Source: CAVVUC01 sp963751395 (GTDB lineage: Bacteria; Verrucomicrobiota; Verrucomicrobiia; Chthoniobacterales; Chthoniobacteraceae). Taken from it: a DNA stretch of 64,000 nucleotides. The notes beneath the pieces were generated by a model. It did no database searches, had not been told where the DNA came from, and was given only the letters and a program-made list of their open reading frames with translations. Below are positions 1-8,685 of this stretch, in pieces (the first letter of the stretch is position 1; each line of letters starts with the position of its first letter). The translations under genes were made by a program, and so were the position numbers. The stretch is taken from the NCBI GenBank assembly GCA_963751395.1, contig CAVVUC010000003.1:248001-312000 (forward strand), written 5' to 3'.

Positions 1-1646
1 TTGATCGTGTCCGGCCCGTCGAAGACGCATTCGAGCGTGTTTCCAGCGCGATCGGTATATCGTCCGGTCGGATTGCTTCCGGCTTGCAGGTCGATCTTGG
101 TTTTACTGAGCACGCGGTCGCGGAAGGCCGCGAGCTGCACATCCGGCGTCGGACCGGGAAACTCGCTCGGCGAGGCGGTTTCCAAGGCGACGGCAGCTTG
201 CAGTGATGCGATCCGAAACTCGGAATCCCCCTCGCGCGTCTTGCCGGCGGGAGCTTTGATTCCCGAGTGCGGATTCCAGTCAAACGGGTGTGAGGATGTG
301 ATTGCGATAAGGACGGTTCCGTAGTGGAGGAAAAGCCGGTTCGGCGCGGTGAGCGATGCGCGGTATCCGCCGGGAACAAAGCCGAGGACGTAAGGATTCC
401 GGAAATCGGCGGGGATGTTGAACGCGTAAACCAGCGCGTCTCGTTGTTGGACTTCCTGTTCGAACTTGGTGACGCCATGTGTGTGGAGGCCGGATGCCTC
501 GTTCCCTTTCGTGTTGTTGTCGTCGGCTGCGGGATTGGTGATCCAGAGCTGGCTCGTCTTGTCGGGATTGGGTTCGGCCCACATCACGCCACATGGATAA
601 CTCTGCCCCATGAATTGTTTCGTTGCAGCCTTTGGCGAACGGCTGAAGAGCGCGTAAGTCCGGTTGACGAAATGATAGAGCGCCCAGCGGTTCAGGAGCG
701 CGCGGTAATCGTACGGTTCCGACCGGTTCGTGCCGGCGGCTTGAAGCACGTCCGGGAGCTGGTATTTCGCCGTGGCGGCGCGCAGCGCCCATTGCCGGTC
801 GAGATCCTTCGGGGCAACCCCGCCGAAGTAATACCAGAGGAGCGCGGCAATGCCCCATGGTTGCTGGACTTCCATGTCGGGATAGGAGCGCGGGGCAAAA
901 GTGGCGAGATGTCCGCCAAGATACGCGGGAGCGAGTTGGACCATCGAGACCTCGTAAGCGATCGCTGCGCTCCGGCGCAGCGCGGCATCGCTGGCGCACT
1001 CGGCCACAGTCAGCAGCGGCAACACATTCTCCGATCCATAAGGGCGGGAAGCGTATTCGCCCGGGCCGCTTCGAACGGTCTCGGCGATGATCTCGCGGAT
1101 ATATTTCTCCCCGGTTGGATCGTTCTTTTGAAAAATCGCTCCTTCGTCCTCTTTGCCGCCGAAGAATGGATCGGGATGAAACGCGTTGGATCCCCAGATT
1201 TGTGTGGCGAGATACCGCGTCACCGCCGCCATGATCTTGTGGTTGCTGGTGGAGAGCCGGCGGTAAAAAACAGCGCCGGTGTAGATTTTCCGGTAACGCT
1301 CTTTCAGTTCCGCATCGAGCGATTCGTTGTACCGGATGTAACAGTCGAGCCCGGGCCACGCGATGAACCCGCTGTTGCCTCCGTGAATCCAGCGGTTCTC
1401 CTTGTTGCCGGGAACGAGCTGGTCGAGCCCGCGATGGACGAGCTGCCTTCCCTCCTTGATCCTGCCCAACTCGAACAGCGCTTCCGCGCGCCAGAATGCA
1501 TTCTTCGCCGAAGGCTTGGCGGCCTCGGCCTTGAAGTTGGTCCACACGGCATCGAGGAACATCTGACGCCGATCCGCGCAGGTTTCCGCTGAAGCGACGA
1601 GGGCTCCACACAGAACATAAAAAACGATGGAGTAGAGGAGTCTCAT
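1..1646 (-). CDS. Secreted hypothetical protein, C-terminus cut by window edge
   Basis: An uninterrupted minus-strand frame of about 548 codons starts at ATG 1646 and runs off the left edge. The N-terminus (MRLLYSIVFYVLCGALVASA) is a clear signal peptide, so the product is exported. The mature part is rich in Trp and Tyr and reads like a soluble all-helical carbohydrate-active protein, but I recognise no catalytic motif and name no family. The start overlaps the stop of a small upstream ORF (TGATG), which suggests translational coupling downstream of the SASA-GH92 gene. Overlapping ORFs in the other frames, on both strands, have Arg-rich shadow composition. Confidence 0.8.
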   Translation of the reverse strand, partial: MRLLYSIVFYVLCGALVASAETCADRRQMFLDAVWTNFKAEAAKPSAKNAFWRAEALFELGRIKEGRQLVHRGLDQLVPGNKENRWIHGGNSGFIAWPGLDCYIRYNESLDAELKERYRKIYTGAVFYRRLSTSNHKIMAAVTRYLATQIWGSNAFHPDPFFGGKEDEGAIFQKNDPTGEKYIREIIAETVRSGPGEYASRPYGSENVLPLLTVAECASDAALRRSAAIAYEVSMVQLAPAYLGGHLATFAPRSYPDMEVQQPWGIAALLWYYFGGVAPKDLDRQWALRAATAKYQLPDVLQAAGTNRSEPYDYRALLNRWALYHFVNRTYALFSRSPKAATKQFMGQSYPCGVMWAEPNPDKTSQLWITNPAADDNNTKGNEASGLHTHGVTKFEQEVQQRDALVYAFNIPADFRNPYVLGFVPGGYRASLTAPNRLFLHYGTVLIAITSSHPFDWNPHSGIKAPAGKTREGDSEFRIASLQAAVALETASPSEFPGPTPDVQLAAFRDRVLSKTKIDLQAGSNPTGRYTDRAGNTLECVFDGPDTI

Positions 1647-1846
1647 CAGTATGCCGGCGACAGCATAAGCCTGCGGATTTGAAGCGGACGCAGTTCGTTC
1701 ATTTCGGACTTGAGTTCGAGCGGTTGAATCCAGATGCCAGGCGGCAGGAAGCCGGGTTCGATCGTGATGAAATGGGGAGGGACTGTGTTTTCGATTTCAT
1801 TGCACTTTGAGGTTGTCTCAATTCGTCGCGCACAGTTCCATTTCAT
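1646..1846 (-). CDS. Small ORF between the two glycan-degradation genes (doubtful)
   Basis: A 66-codon frame begins one base after the stop of the SASA-GH92 gene and ends in TGATG, overlapping the next start. Its C-terminal half (PGFLPPGIWIQPLELKS and on) has plausible protein composition, but no domain is recognisable. It could be a coupled small gene, the tail of a decayed gene, or chance. Confidence 0.25.
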   Translation of the reverse strand: MKWNCARRIETTSKCNEIENTVPPHFITIEPGFLPPGIWIQPLELKSEMNELRPLQIRRLMLSPAY

Positions 1847-4800
1847 TTATTCGCGCTGATCGCGCGCCGATGGAATCGACGCGGAACCGGCGCCCCAGCG
1901 GCTCGGGCGCGGTCCGAGTTCCAGTTCCAACTTGCCGCCGCGCGCAAGCCCGGCATGCGGAAACCAGCATTGATCGAGCGGATGTCCGTTGAGCCTGGCC
2001 GACTGGATGTAAATGTTCTCCGGCGAATTGTTCCGGGTCGCGATGACGAACTCTCCGCCGGGGTAATACTGTTTGTTCAGGCGGATGGTCACGCGATCGA
2101 ACACAGGCGACGTGATTTGATAGGTCGGTTTCAGCGCGGCACCTCCCTGGACATCGAAGAGCCCTATCGCCATCAGCACGCCCAGCGCGCCCATCTGGCC
2201 CTGGTCCTCGTCGCCGTTGTAGCCGCCGGACGGCGTGATGTCCCCGAAGGTTTTTTCCTTCACCGCCCGGACCCATTTCTGGCTGAGCCAGGGCGCGCCG
2301 GCGAGGTTGAAGAGGTGCGCCATTTCCGTGGACGGCTGGTTGTCGTAATCCACCCACGCGCCGCCGTGTTCGCCGTGCGGCACGATGAAATTCGAGGGCC
2401 CGGCCAGTTCAAACTGCCGGTTCAATGCGGCGACATATTTCTCCTGTCCACCGAACAGCCGGATCAGGCCCGGCATGTCGTGCGGCACGGCATGCGTGTA
2501 GATCGCGGAGTTGGCCTCGCAAAAACCCTTGGTGCTGAACGCACCCTTTTTGCCCGCGGGCGAAAAGTCCGCAAGCCATGAGCCGTCCTTGTTGCGCGGA
2601 CGCATGTATCCCACGGAGGCGTCCCACAGGTTCGCGTAGTTGCCGGAACGTCGCGTCAGCCAGTCGGCATCGTTGTTCCTGCCCAGTGCCAATGCGAACT
2701 GCGCGAGGCACCAGTCCTGCCAGGCGTACTCCAGCGTCATCGCCGCACCGTCCTTGTGAGACCCTTTGCCCTCGATTCCCTCCGGCACATAACCGCGCTC
2801 GACGTAGTATTTCATCCCGCCTCCACGGGCGTCGGGCGCGTGCTCGTAACCCGCGTGATCGCGGATTCCGCCGGGCAGCGCATTTTTCCGCAGTCCCTCG
2901 TAGGCCAGTTCCGCGTCGTAGCTGCGGATGCCCTTGTTGTAGGCTGCGGCGAAAAAAGTTGACGCGGGATCGCCGATCATCACGAAGGTGTAATTGCCGC
3001 CGGAAGGTCCGCGCGGAATGAGCCCGCTGTTGCGATACATGTCCACCATCGTGTTGCAAAAACCGTCCATCACCTCCGGATAAGCGAACGACCAGAGAAT
3101 GTTGAGCGACCACTGGCTGCCCCACAGCGCGTCGAAATTGTAGTGCGAAAAAAGCGGCCGCCCCTTCGCATCCAGCCGGACCCGGCGTGTGACGGGCGCG
3201 CTGCCCGTGTTGTCACAGTAACTGCCGTCGGCGTCGCTGACGGTGCGGCGACCCAGCAACGCGTGCCAGAGATCGGTGTAAAACTTCACGCGTTGCGCCT
3301 CCGTGCCACCCTCGACGGCGATCCGTCCGAGCCACTCGTTCCATTCCTCCCGCGATGCGCTCGCCACGGAGTCAAAATCCCAGCCGGGCAATTCCGCCTC
3401 CAAGTTTTTCCGCGCGTTCTCCTCGCTGGTGTAGGAGATGGCGACTTTCATCAGCACCTGTTCCCGGTCCCTGGTCGCGAACTGCGCGTAACCGCCGACG
3501 TTCGGTCCTGAAACCTCCTTCGCCTCCGCGTTCAGCTCGCCGTCTTTCCACGCCCCGAACTCGACCGGCTTGCTGAACTTCGCGACGAAATAAACCGTGA
3601 ACGGCTTGGGACGGCGGGTGGTGGCGGACATGACGGAGTGCCCGGCAATTTCGTCCGGGCCGGCCTGCCGCACGGCGCTGGAATCGATCCGATCCATGAG
3701 TGTTGCGCCGGTGTCGAACGCGATGAACGACTTTTCGCCGGCAGGGAACGTGTAACGATGAAATCCGACGCGAGCGGTGGAGGTCAGCTCCGCGGTGATC
3801 CCGTAGCGCTGGAGAACCACTTTGTGGTAGCCGGGATGCACCACTTCGTCGTCATGCGAAAACGGCGAGGCGGCCGCAGCCAGCCCCTTGTGCGACCGCA
3901 ATTCGCCCGTGGACGGCATCACCGGAATTCCGTAAAGCTGCCAGCCGTGGACATGGCTGAAACATTGGATCGACTTCTCGCCGTGGATATAGCCGTTCAT
4001 CCAGTCGCCGCCCACCTTGGTGTCCGGGCTCAGGTTCACCATGCCGAACGGCCGGCACGCGGACGAAAAATAGAACCAGCGCGACTTGTGCGTGTCGATC
4101 CGCGGCTCAACGTAATCCGCAGGCGCCTTCCTCGGAGCAGCCCGCCCGGACCCGGTATATTGCGAGTCTGGCACGCCTGAAGACGATCCCCGTTCATCCG
4201 CCTTTGTTTGAGCGGAGGTCGCCGCTTGACCGGTCACCTTTTCCATTTCCGCAACCACGCGGCGCGAATAGGCGAGTTTGTCGGGCGGATGGATTTGCTG
4301 TTGCAGTCCGCGGTTGTCGATCATTCGCGTGTTCGGGATCGTGCTCATGCGCCGCTCCATGTCGGGCGGGTATTGGTTTTTTCGGAACCACAGGAACGGC
4401 AATTCCGGTTCCGCCCAGGCCTGTCGCCACGATTCCACCAGCACGCGCAGCACATCGAATGGTCCCGCGACGGCGATGCCCGTGCCGCTCTCGCCCTGAT
4501 CCCACACGATGCCGCGCACTGCGAATGGAATCACCGGCGCGATCCGGGATTCGTAAGCCGAGCCCGTGACATCGTGAAAACCGTCCGGCAGATACTTTTG
4601 AAAGTAGCCGCCCGCACGAGGTGGACGCGGTGGCTTTGCCGGCCCGGGCCTGCCGTCGGCTTTCATCTGCTCCACTTGCTGCCGCCAGGCTGGAAGGGTC
4701 TTCGTTTCGTAACCGGACACGAGCGACGCGTATTTTTTCGTGTAATCCGAAAGCTGCCTCTGAATTTCAGCGTCGCCATCCACCGCGTCGCGATCGACCC

Positions 4801-6025
4801 AGATCGCCGTCGGGCTGCCGCCTGAACACCGCACGATGATGCCGACCGGCACGCCGCAACGCTCGTGGAGCAGCGCGGCGCTGCAAAGCATCTGCGCGGG
4901 CAGATCGAACCGGTTCTCCTCCGTCACCACAGTCCAGCCGGGAATCTTGAGATGATCCCGCGTGAGAGCGGAGACGCGGACCTGCGAGAAATCCGTCTGC
5001 GCGATGAACGCCTTCGTTTCCTCATCGGTCTCGATCCCGCACCGGCCGTTGCGGTTCCATTTGTAAACAGCGACCTCCATGTTCGACTGGCCGGAGCCGA
5101 ACCACACTTCGCCGACCAGCACGTCGGAAACTGCGAGTGCATTTTCGCCATCGGTGACGCGAAGCTCCCTGGGCGCGGCAGACGCGCGCATCGGCTGAAG
5201 CCGCACCATCCATCGGCCCGCGTCATCGGCTTTCGCTTCCGCCTTCGCTTCGCCCAAGGCAACTGCGACCGTTGCGCCCGGTTTCGCCCGGCCCCAGACA
5301 GGAACCGGCTTTTCGCGTTGCAGAACCATGTGATCGCTGAAAATCGCGGGCAGCCAGAGTTGTGAGGGAACCATGCGCGGCCTGGCTGCATCGACCGCGG
5401 CGCGCAGGGCGGCGGGAGCAGGCGGCTCGTCGCCCGCAGGGAAAAGCGCGAGTCCGCCAAGCAAGAAATCCGGGCGCGTGACCGGACCGGGAGCGAAGTC
5501 GCGCAACTCGACGCCGTGCGCCGGCACCGTTTTTGCGGGATCGCCCGCGAGCACAGTCACACGCACGCGAAGTGTCTGCCTGCCTTCGGGGAGATCGAGC
5601 GCACCCATGTCCTGGAGCAACCGCCCGCCCGCAGTGGCCGACGTCTCGGTCGATAGTTGTTCGTTCCCAGCGAGTACGCGCACTTCCAAACCGCCCGCCC
5701 CTCGATACTCCAGCATGACCTTCCACTTGCCGGCCTTCGGCACGACGACATTCCAGTTCCAAGTGGTCTGCGCGCCTTCGTCCGGCTGGAGTTCCTGGAT
5801 GGAAACGAAGCCATCGGAATCGGCGACGGCGACGAGCGGTGCCGCGACAGGTGGCGCGCCCGCCTTTTCCAGATTCGCGTCTTTGGGAGATAGAATGATC
5901 GGAATCTTCGCGCCCGCCCCGGAGGCGAATGCATCGTGCGGACAGTGCAACAAAGCCAGCAGCAAGATGACCGGGAAGAGCAGTTTCTTCATCTGGATTT
6001 GCGCGGCGGACGGGACGCTTTTCAT
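1847..6025 (-). CDS. Secreted fusion of sialate O-acetylesterase-like (SASA) and GH92 alpha-mannosidase
   Basis: This 1392-residue exported protein has a signal peptide; an internal Met at residue 12 (position 5992) gives a tighter one. A beta-rich region (about 35-190) is followed by an SGNH/SASA esterase domain (about 220-610) with the nucleophile block GSGQSNME near residue 311, DQGESG, and a His block IHPPDK. From about 635 to the end is a complete GH92 domain (THKSRWFYFSSACRPFGM at its start, acidic YNGDEDQGQM near 1273). GH92 enzymes are calcium-dependent exo-alpha-mannosidases; SASA enzymes remove acetyl esters from sugars. In the esterase the residue two before the His is Gln, where many relatives have Asp. 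The fusion suggests deacetylation coupled to mannose release outside the cytoplasm. Confidence 0.88.
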   Translation of the reverse strand: MKSVPSAAQIQMKKLLFPVILLLALLHCPHDAFASGAGAKIPIILSPKDANLEKAGAPPVAAPLVAVADSDGFVSIQELQPDEGAQTTWNWNVVVPKAGKWKVMLEYRGAGGLEVRVLAGNEQLSTETSATAGGRLLQDMGALDLPEGRQTLRVRVTVLAGDPAKTVPAHGVELRDFAPGPVTRPDFLLGGLALFPAGDEPPAPAALRAAVDAARPRMVPSQLWLPAIFSDHMVLQREKPVPVWGRAKPGATVAVALGEAKAEAKADDAGRWMVRLQPMRASAAPRELRVTDGENALAVSDVLVGEVWFGSGQSNMEVAVYKWNRNGRCGIETDEETKAFIAQTDFSQVRVSALTRDHLKIPGWTVVTEENRFDLPAQMLCSAALLHERCGVPVGIIVRCSGGSPTAIWVDRDAVDGDAEIQRQLSDYTKKYASLVSGYETKTLPAWRQQVEQMKADGRPGPAKPPRPPRAGGYFQKYLPDGFHDVTGSAYESRIAPVIPFAVRGIVWDQGESGTGIAVAGPFDVLRVLVESWRQAWAEPELPFLWFRKNQYPPDMERRMSTIPNTRMIDNRGLQQQIHPPDKLAYSRRVVAEMEKVTGQAATSAQTKADERGSSSGVPDSQYTGSGRAAPRKAPADYVEPRIDTHKSRWFYFSSACRPFGMVNLSPDTKVGGDWMNGYIHGEKSIQCFSHVHGWQLYGIPVMPSTGELRSHKGLAAAASPFSHDDEVVHPGYHKVVLQRYGITAELTSTARVGFHRYTFPAGEKSFIAFDTGATLMDRIDSSAVRQAGPDEIAGHSVMSATTRRPKPFTVYFVAKFSKPVEFGAWKDGELNAEAKEVSGPNVGGYAQFATRDREQVLMKVAISYTSEENARKNLEAELPGWDFDSVASASREEWNEWLGRIAVEGGTEAQRVKFYTDLWHALLGRRTVSDADGSYCDNTGSAPVTRRVRLDAKGRPLFSHYNFDALWGSQWSLNILWSFAYPEVMDGFCNTMVDMYRNSGLIPRGPSGGNYTFVMIGDPASTFFAAAYNKGIRSYDAELAYEGLRKNALPGGIRDHAGYEHAPDARGGGMKYYVERGYVPEGIEGKGSHKDGAAMTLEYAWQDWCLAQFALALGRNNDADWLTRRSGNYANLWDASVGYMRPRNKDGSWLADFSPAGKKGAFSTKGFCEANSAIYTHAVPHDMPGLIRLFGGQEKYVAALNRQFELAGPSNFIVPHGEHGGAWVDYDNQPSTEMAHLFNLAGAPWLSQKWVRAVKEKTFGDITPSGGYNGDEDQGQMGALGVLMAIGLFDVQGGAALKPTYQITSPVFDRVTIRLNKQYYPGGEFVIATRNNSPENIYIQSARLNGHPLDQCWFPHAGLARGGKLELELGPRPSRWGAGSASIPSARDQRE

Positions 6026-6200
6026 GTGGCGAAACTAAGAAGCCTGCTGCTTCAAATCGACGCTAATCTTGTCATTGGGATCTGGAGCCTCGCAGGCAGC
6101 CCGCGCCGGGGTCGGCTCGCGCCGCCTGGCCGGTCAGTGCCGTGATCCACCGAAGATTGCATTTGAAAACACTCATGGAAGGGTGAATTCTTTCCGCCCT

Positions 6201-7571
6201 ATGACTCTGACTGAAAAACTCCTCGCGCGCGCCAGCGGGAAAAACCACGTCGCGCCGGGCGACAATGTGTGGGTGAATGTCGATGTTCTGATGACGCACG
6301 ACGTGTGCGGACCGGGCACGATCGGCGTATTCAAGCGCGAGTTTGGAGCCAACGCGAAGGTGTGGGACTCGAAAAAAGTCGTCATCATTCCCGACCACTA
6401 CATTTTCACGGCCGACTCGATGTCGAACCGCAACGTCGATATTCTCCGCGACTTCGTCCGCGAGCAGGGGATCGAGTATTTCTACGACGTGATCGACGAC
6501 CCGAACGGCCACTGGCATTTCGATGCGTCGAAAGGCCAGCTCAAGCGGCAATACGGCTCGCGTTTCACCGGCGTCTGTCACACCACGCTGCCGTGGAAAG
6601 GTCACACACGGCCGGGTGAGATTCTTTTCGGAACCGACTCGCACACCTGCATGGCGGGCGCGTTCAACCAGTTCGCCACCGGCATCGGCAACACCGATGC
6701 GGGCTTCATCCTCGGCACGGGAAAATTGCTGATCAAAGTGCCGGAGACGATGCGCTTTTTCCTCGAAGGCGAACTGCCTGCCGGCGTGATGGCGAAGGAT
6801 GTGATCCTGCACGTCATCGGTGACATCGGCTTCGACGGCGCGACCTACCGCGCGATGCAGTGGGAAGGCCCGGGCGTCTATGCGATGAACATGGACGACC
6901 GCATGACGATCGCGAACATGGCGATCGAGGCCGGTGGAAAAAACGGCATCTTCCCGTGCGATCAAAAGACGATCGACTACGTGAACGAACGGACCGCCGA
7001 GAACGGCACGAAGAACTCTTTCGAGCCGGTGCAACTCGATCGCGAGCAGGTGTTCGTCTATGACAAGACATTCGATCTCTCGAAACTCGAACCGACCGTC
7101 GCGATGCATCCCGATCCGGGCAATCGCGCTCTGGCAAAAAACCTCGGCAACATCGTGCTCGACCGCGCCTACATCGGCTCCTGCACGGGCGGCAAGACGA
7201 GCGACTTCCTCGCGTTCGCCGAGGTCGTGCGCGGCAAGAGCGTGAAGATCGACACCTTCGGCGTCCCTGCGACCACCAAGGTCGTGCAGGAGTTGAAGGA
7301 AATGCAGTTGGACGGCCAGAGCGTCTGGAGCATTCTCGAAAGCGCCGGTGTGACGATGACGGAAAACGCCTCGTGCGCCGCGTGTCTTGGCGGGCCGGTC
7401 GATACGTTCGGCCGCTTGAACAAGCCGATGAACTGCATCAGCGCGACGAACCGCAATTTCCCCGGACGGATGGGCAACAAAGAATCGAAGGTATTCCTCG
7501 CAAGCCCCTACACGGTCGCCGCCTCGGCTTTGACCGGGAAAATCACCGATCCACGCGAGTTCCTGAGTTGA
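6201..7571 (+). CDS. leuC: 3-isopropylmalate dehydratase large subunit
   Basis: The 456-residue aconitase-superfamily protein isomerises 2-isopropylmalate to 3-isopropylmalate in leucine synthesis, together with LeuD encoded just downstream. Iron-sulfur ligands are visible as Cys near 325 (IGSCTGGKTSDF) and the pair near 392 and 395 (NASCAACLGG). FGTDSHTCMAGAFNQ is the usual substrate-region block. I chose ATG 6201 (MTLTEKLLARASG), which matches the family N-terminus; the open frame extends 44 codons further upstream without homology-like sequence. Length fits the short, two-subunit type. Confidence 0.95.
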   Translation: MTLTEKLLARASGKNHVAPGDNVWVNVDVLMTHDVCGPGTIGVFKREFGANAKVWDSKKVVIIPDHYIFTADSMSNRNVDILRDFVREQGIEYFYDVIDDPNGHWHFDASKGQLKRQYGSRFTGVCHTTLPWKGHTRPGEILFGTDSHTCMAGAFNQFATGIGNTDAGFILGTGKLLIKVPETMRFFLEGELPAGVMAKDVILHVIGDIGFDGATYRAMQWEGPGVYAMNMDDRMTIANMAIEAGGKNGIFPCDQKTIDYVNERTAENGTKNSFEPVQLDREQVFVYDKTFDLSKLEPTVAMHPDPGNRALAKNLGNIVLDRAYIGSCTGGKTSDFLAFAEVVRGKSVKIDTFGVPATTKVVQELKEMQLDGQSVWSILESAGVTMTENASCAACLGGPVDTFGRLNKPMNCISATNRNFPGRMGNKESKVFLASPYTVAASALTGKITDPREFLS

Positions 7572-7592
7572 CCGGCTTGCTGGCAGGCGCAC

Positions 7593-7997
7593 GTGAAAAC
7601 CAGCCGCATTTCTCTCCTGGCGATTGCCTGCGCACTGATGGGCTGCGCCACGCCAAAAAGCGCGCAGCCGCAGACGGATCACTACATGGTCACCGCGGAG
7701 AGCACGCCCTTCTACCGTTACGGTCCGGCGCAAGGAACCGGCCCTGACTTCATGCTCGTGAAAGACCGGCGCATCACAATGCTCAAGCGGTCGTTTGGCT
7801 TCTGCAGGGTGGCGACGGAAAAAGGGCAGACCGGATACGTGCCGACCGAAGACATCGCGCCCGCTCCGCCACCCCCACCACCGCCGAAGCAGCCCAAGAG
7901 TCGCCGACGCAACCCCGATGATATGGACATGTATCCGCCCGAACCGCCGCAGGGACTTCCCGACCCCGCCGTCCCGGTCCCGAGCTTTCGGTATTGA
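7593..7997 (+). CDS. Small proline-rich lipoprotein between leuC and leuD
   Basis: The 134-residue protein has a lipoprotein signal with lipobox LMGC (Cys18). The middle part (HYMVTAESTPFYRYGP, then KGQTGYVPTEDI) looks like an SH3b-type module, followed by a run of seven prolines and a basic, proline-rich tail. It starts 21 bp after leuC and ends 43 bp before leuD, so it is probably co-transcribed, but nothing links it to leucine synthesis. Function unknown. Confidence 0.78.
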   Translation: MKTSRISLLAIACALMGCATPKSAQPQTDHYMVTAESTPFYRYGPAQGTGPDFMLVKDRRITMLKRSFGFCRVATEKGQTGYVPTEDIAPAPPPPPPPKQPKSRRRNPDDMDMYPPEPPQGLPDPAVPVPSFRY

Positions 7998-8040
7998 TTT
8001 TTCCACTCAACTCCTCAACCTCTCAACGCCTCAACTTCCG

Positions 8041-8592
8041 ATGTCTCAAACTCTCACCAGCAAAGTCTTCGTCGTTTACGACAACATCGACACCGATCAG
8101 ATCATTCCCGCGCAGTATCTGACACTCGTGCCGACCATTCCCGAGGAATACGAAAAGCTCGGCAGCTACGCGCTCATCGGCCTTCCCGACGACCAATACC
8201 CGGCGGACCTCGTCGAGTCGGGAAAAGCAAAGACCGAATACCAGATCGTGATCGCCGGACGCAATTTTGGCTGCGGCAGTTCGCGCGAGCACGCGCCGAT
8301 CGCGATGGGTGCCGCCGGCGTGAGAGCCGTGATCGCGGAATCGTTTGCGCGCATCTTTTTCCGCAACTGCGTCGCCACCGGCGAACTCTACCCGTACGAT
8401 TCGCACGAGCGTCTCTGCGACGTGCTGCGAACCGGCGACGAAGCGACGCTTGATTTCGCCCACGACACGCTCACTGCGCGCGGCAAGACCTACAACCTCA
8501 AGCCGCTTGGCGAAGTCCGTCCGGTGATCGACGCCGGGGGCATTTTCAATTTCGCCCGCAAGAGTGGAATGATCGGTGCGAAGGCGAGTTGA
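8041..8592 (+). CDS. leuD: 3-isopropylmalate dehydratase small subunit
   Basis: This 183-residue swivel-domain subunit partners LeuC. Visible family blocks are DNIDTDQIIPAQYL at the N-terminus and GRNFGCGSSREHAP around residues 77-90, the segment that contacts substrate. Start ATG 8041 fits; the longer open frame upstream overlaps the lipoprotein gene and is not needed. Confidence 0.95.
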   Translation: MSQTLTSKVFVVYDNIDTDQIIPAQYLTLVPTIPEEYEKLGSYALIGLPDDQYPADLVESGKAKTEYQIVIAGRNFGCGSSREHAPIAMGAAGVRAVIAESFARIFFRNCVATGELYPYDSHERLCDVLRTGDEATLDFAHDTLTARGKTYNLKPLGEVRPVIDAGGIFNFARKSGMIGAKAS

Positions 8593-8685
8593 TCTGCGCC
8601 CGGGATTTCAGGGCGATTGCATGGAAATGCCGGCCAGAAGATCTCGCAGGCTCCTCCCGCAGGAGTCCTGGCGACGGGGTATCTC

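Noticed and set aside
280..1611. 443-codon minus-strand ORF and a 422-codon plus-strand ORF over the same stretch
   Set aside because: Their composition is Arg-rich shadow; the true frame starts at 1646 and runs through the window edge with a signal peptide.
6072..8006. 644-codon minus-strand ORF opposite leuC
   Set aside because: It is a mirror frame of leuC and the lipoprotein gene in GC-rich DNA; leuC motifs are unambiguous.
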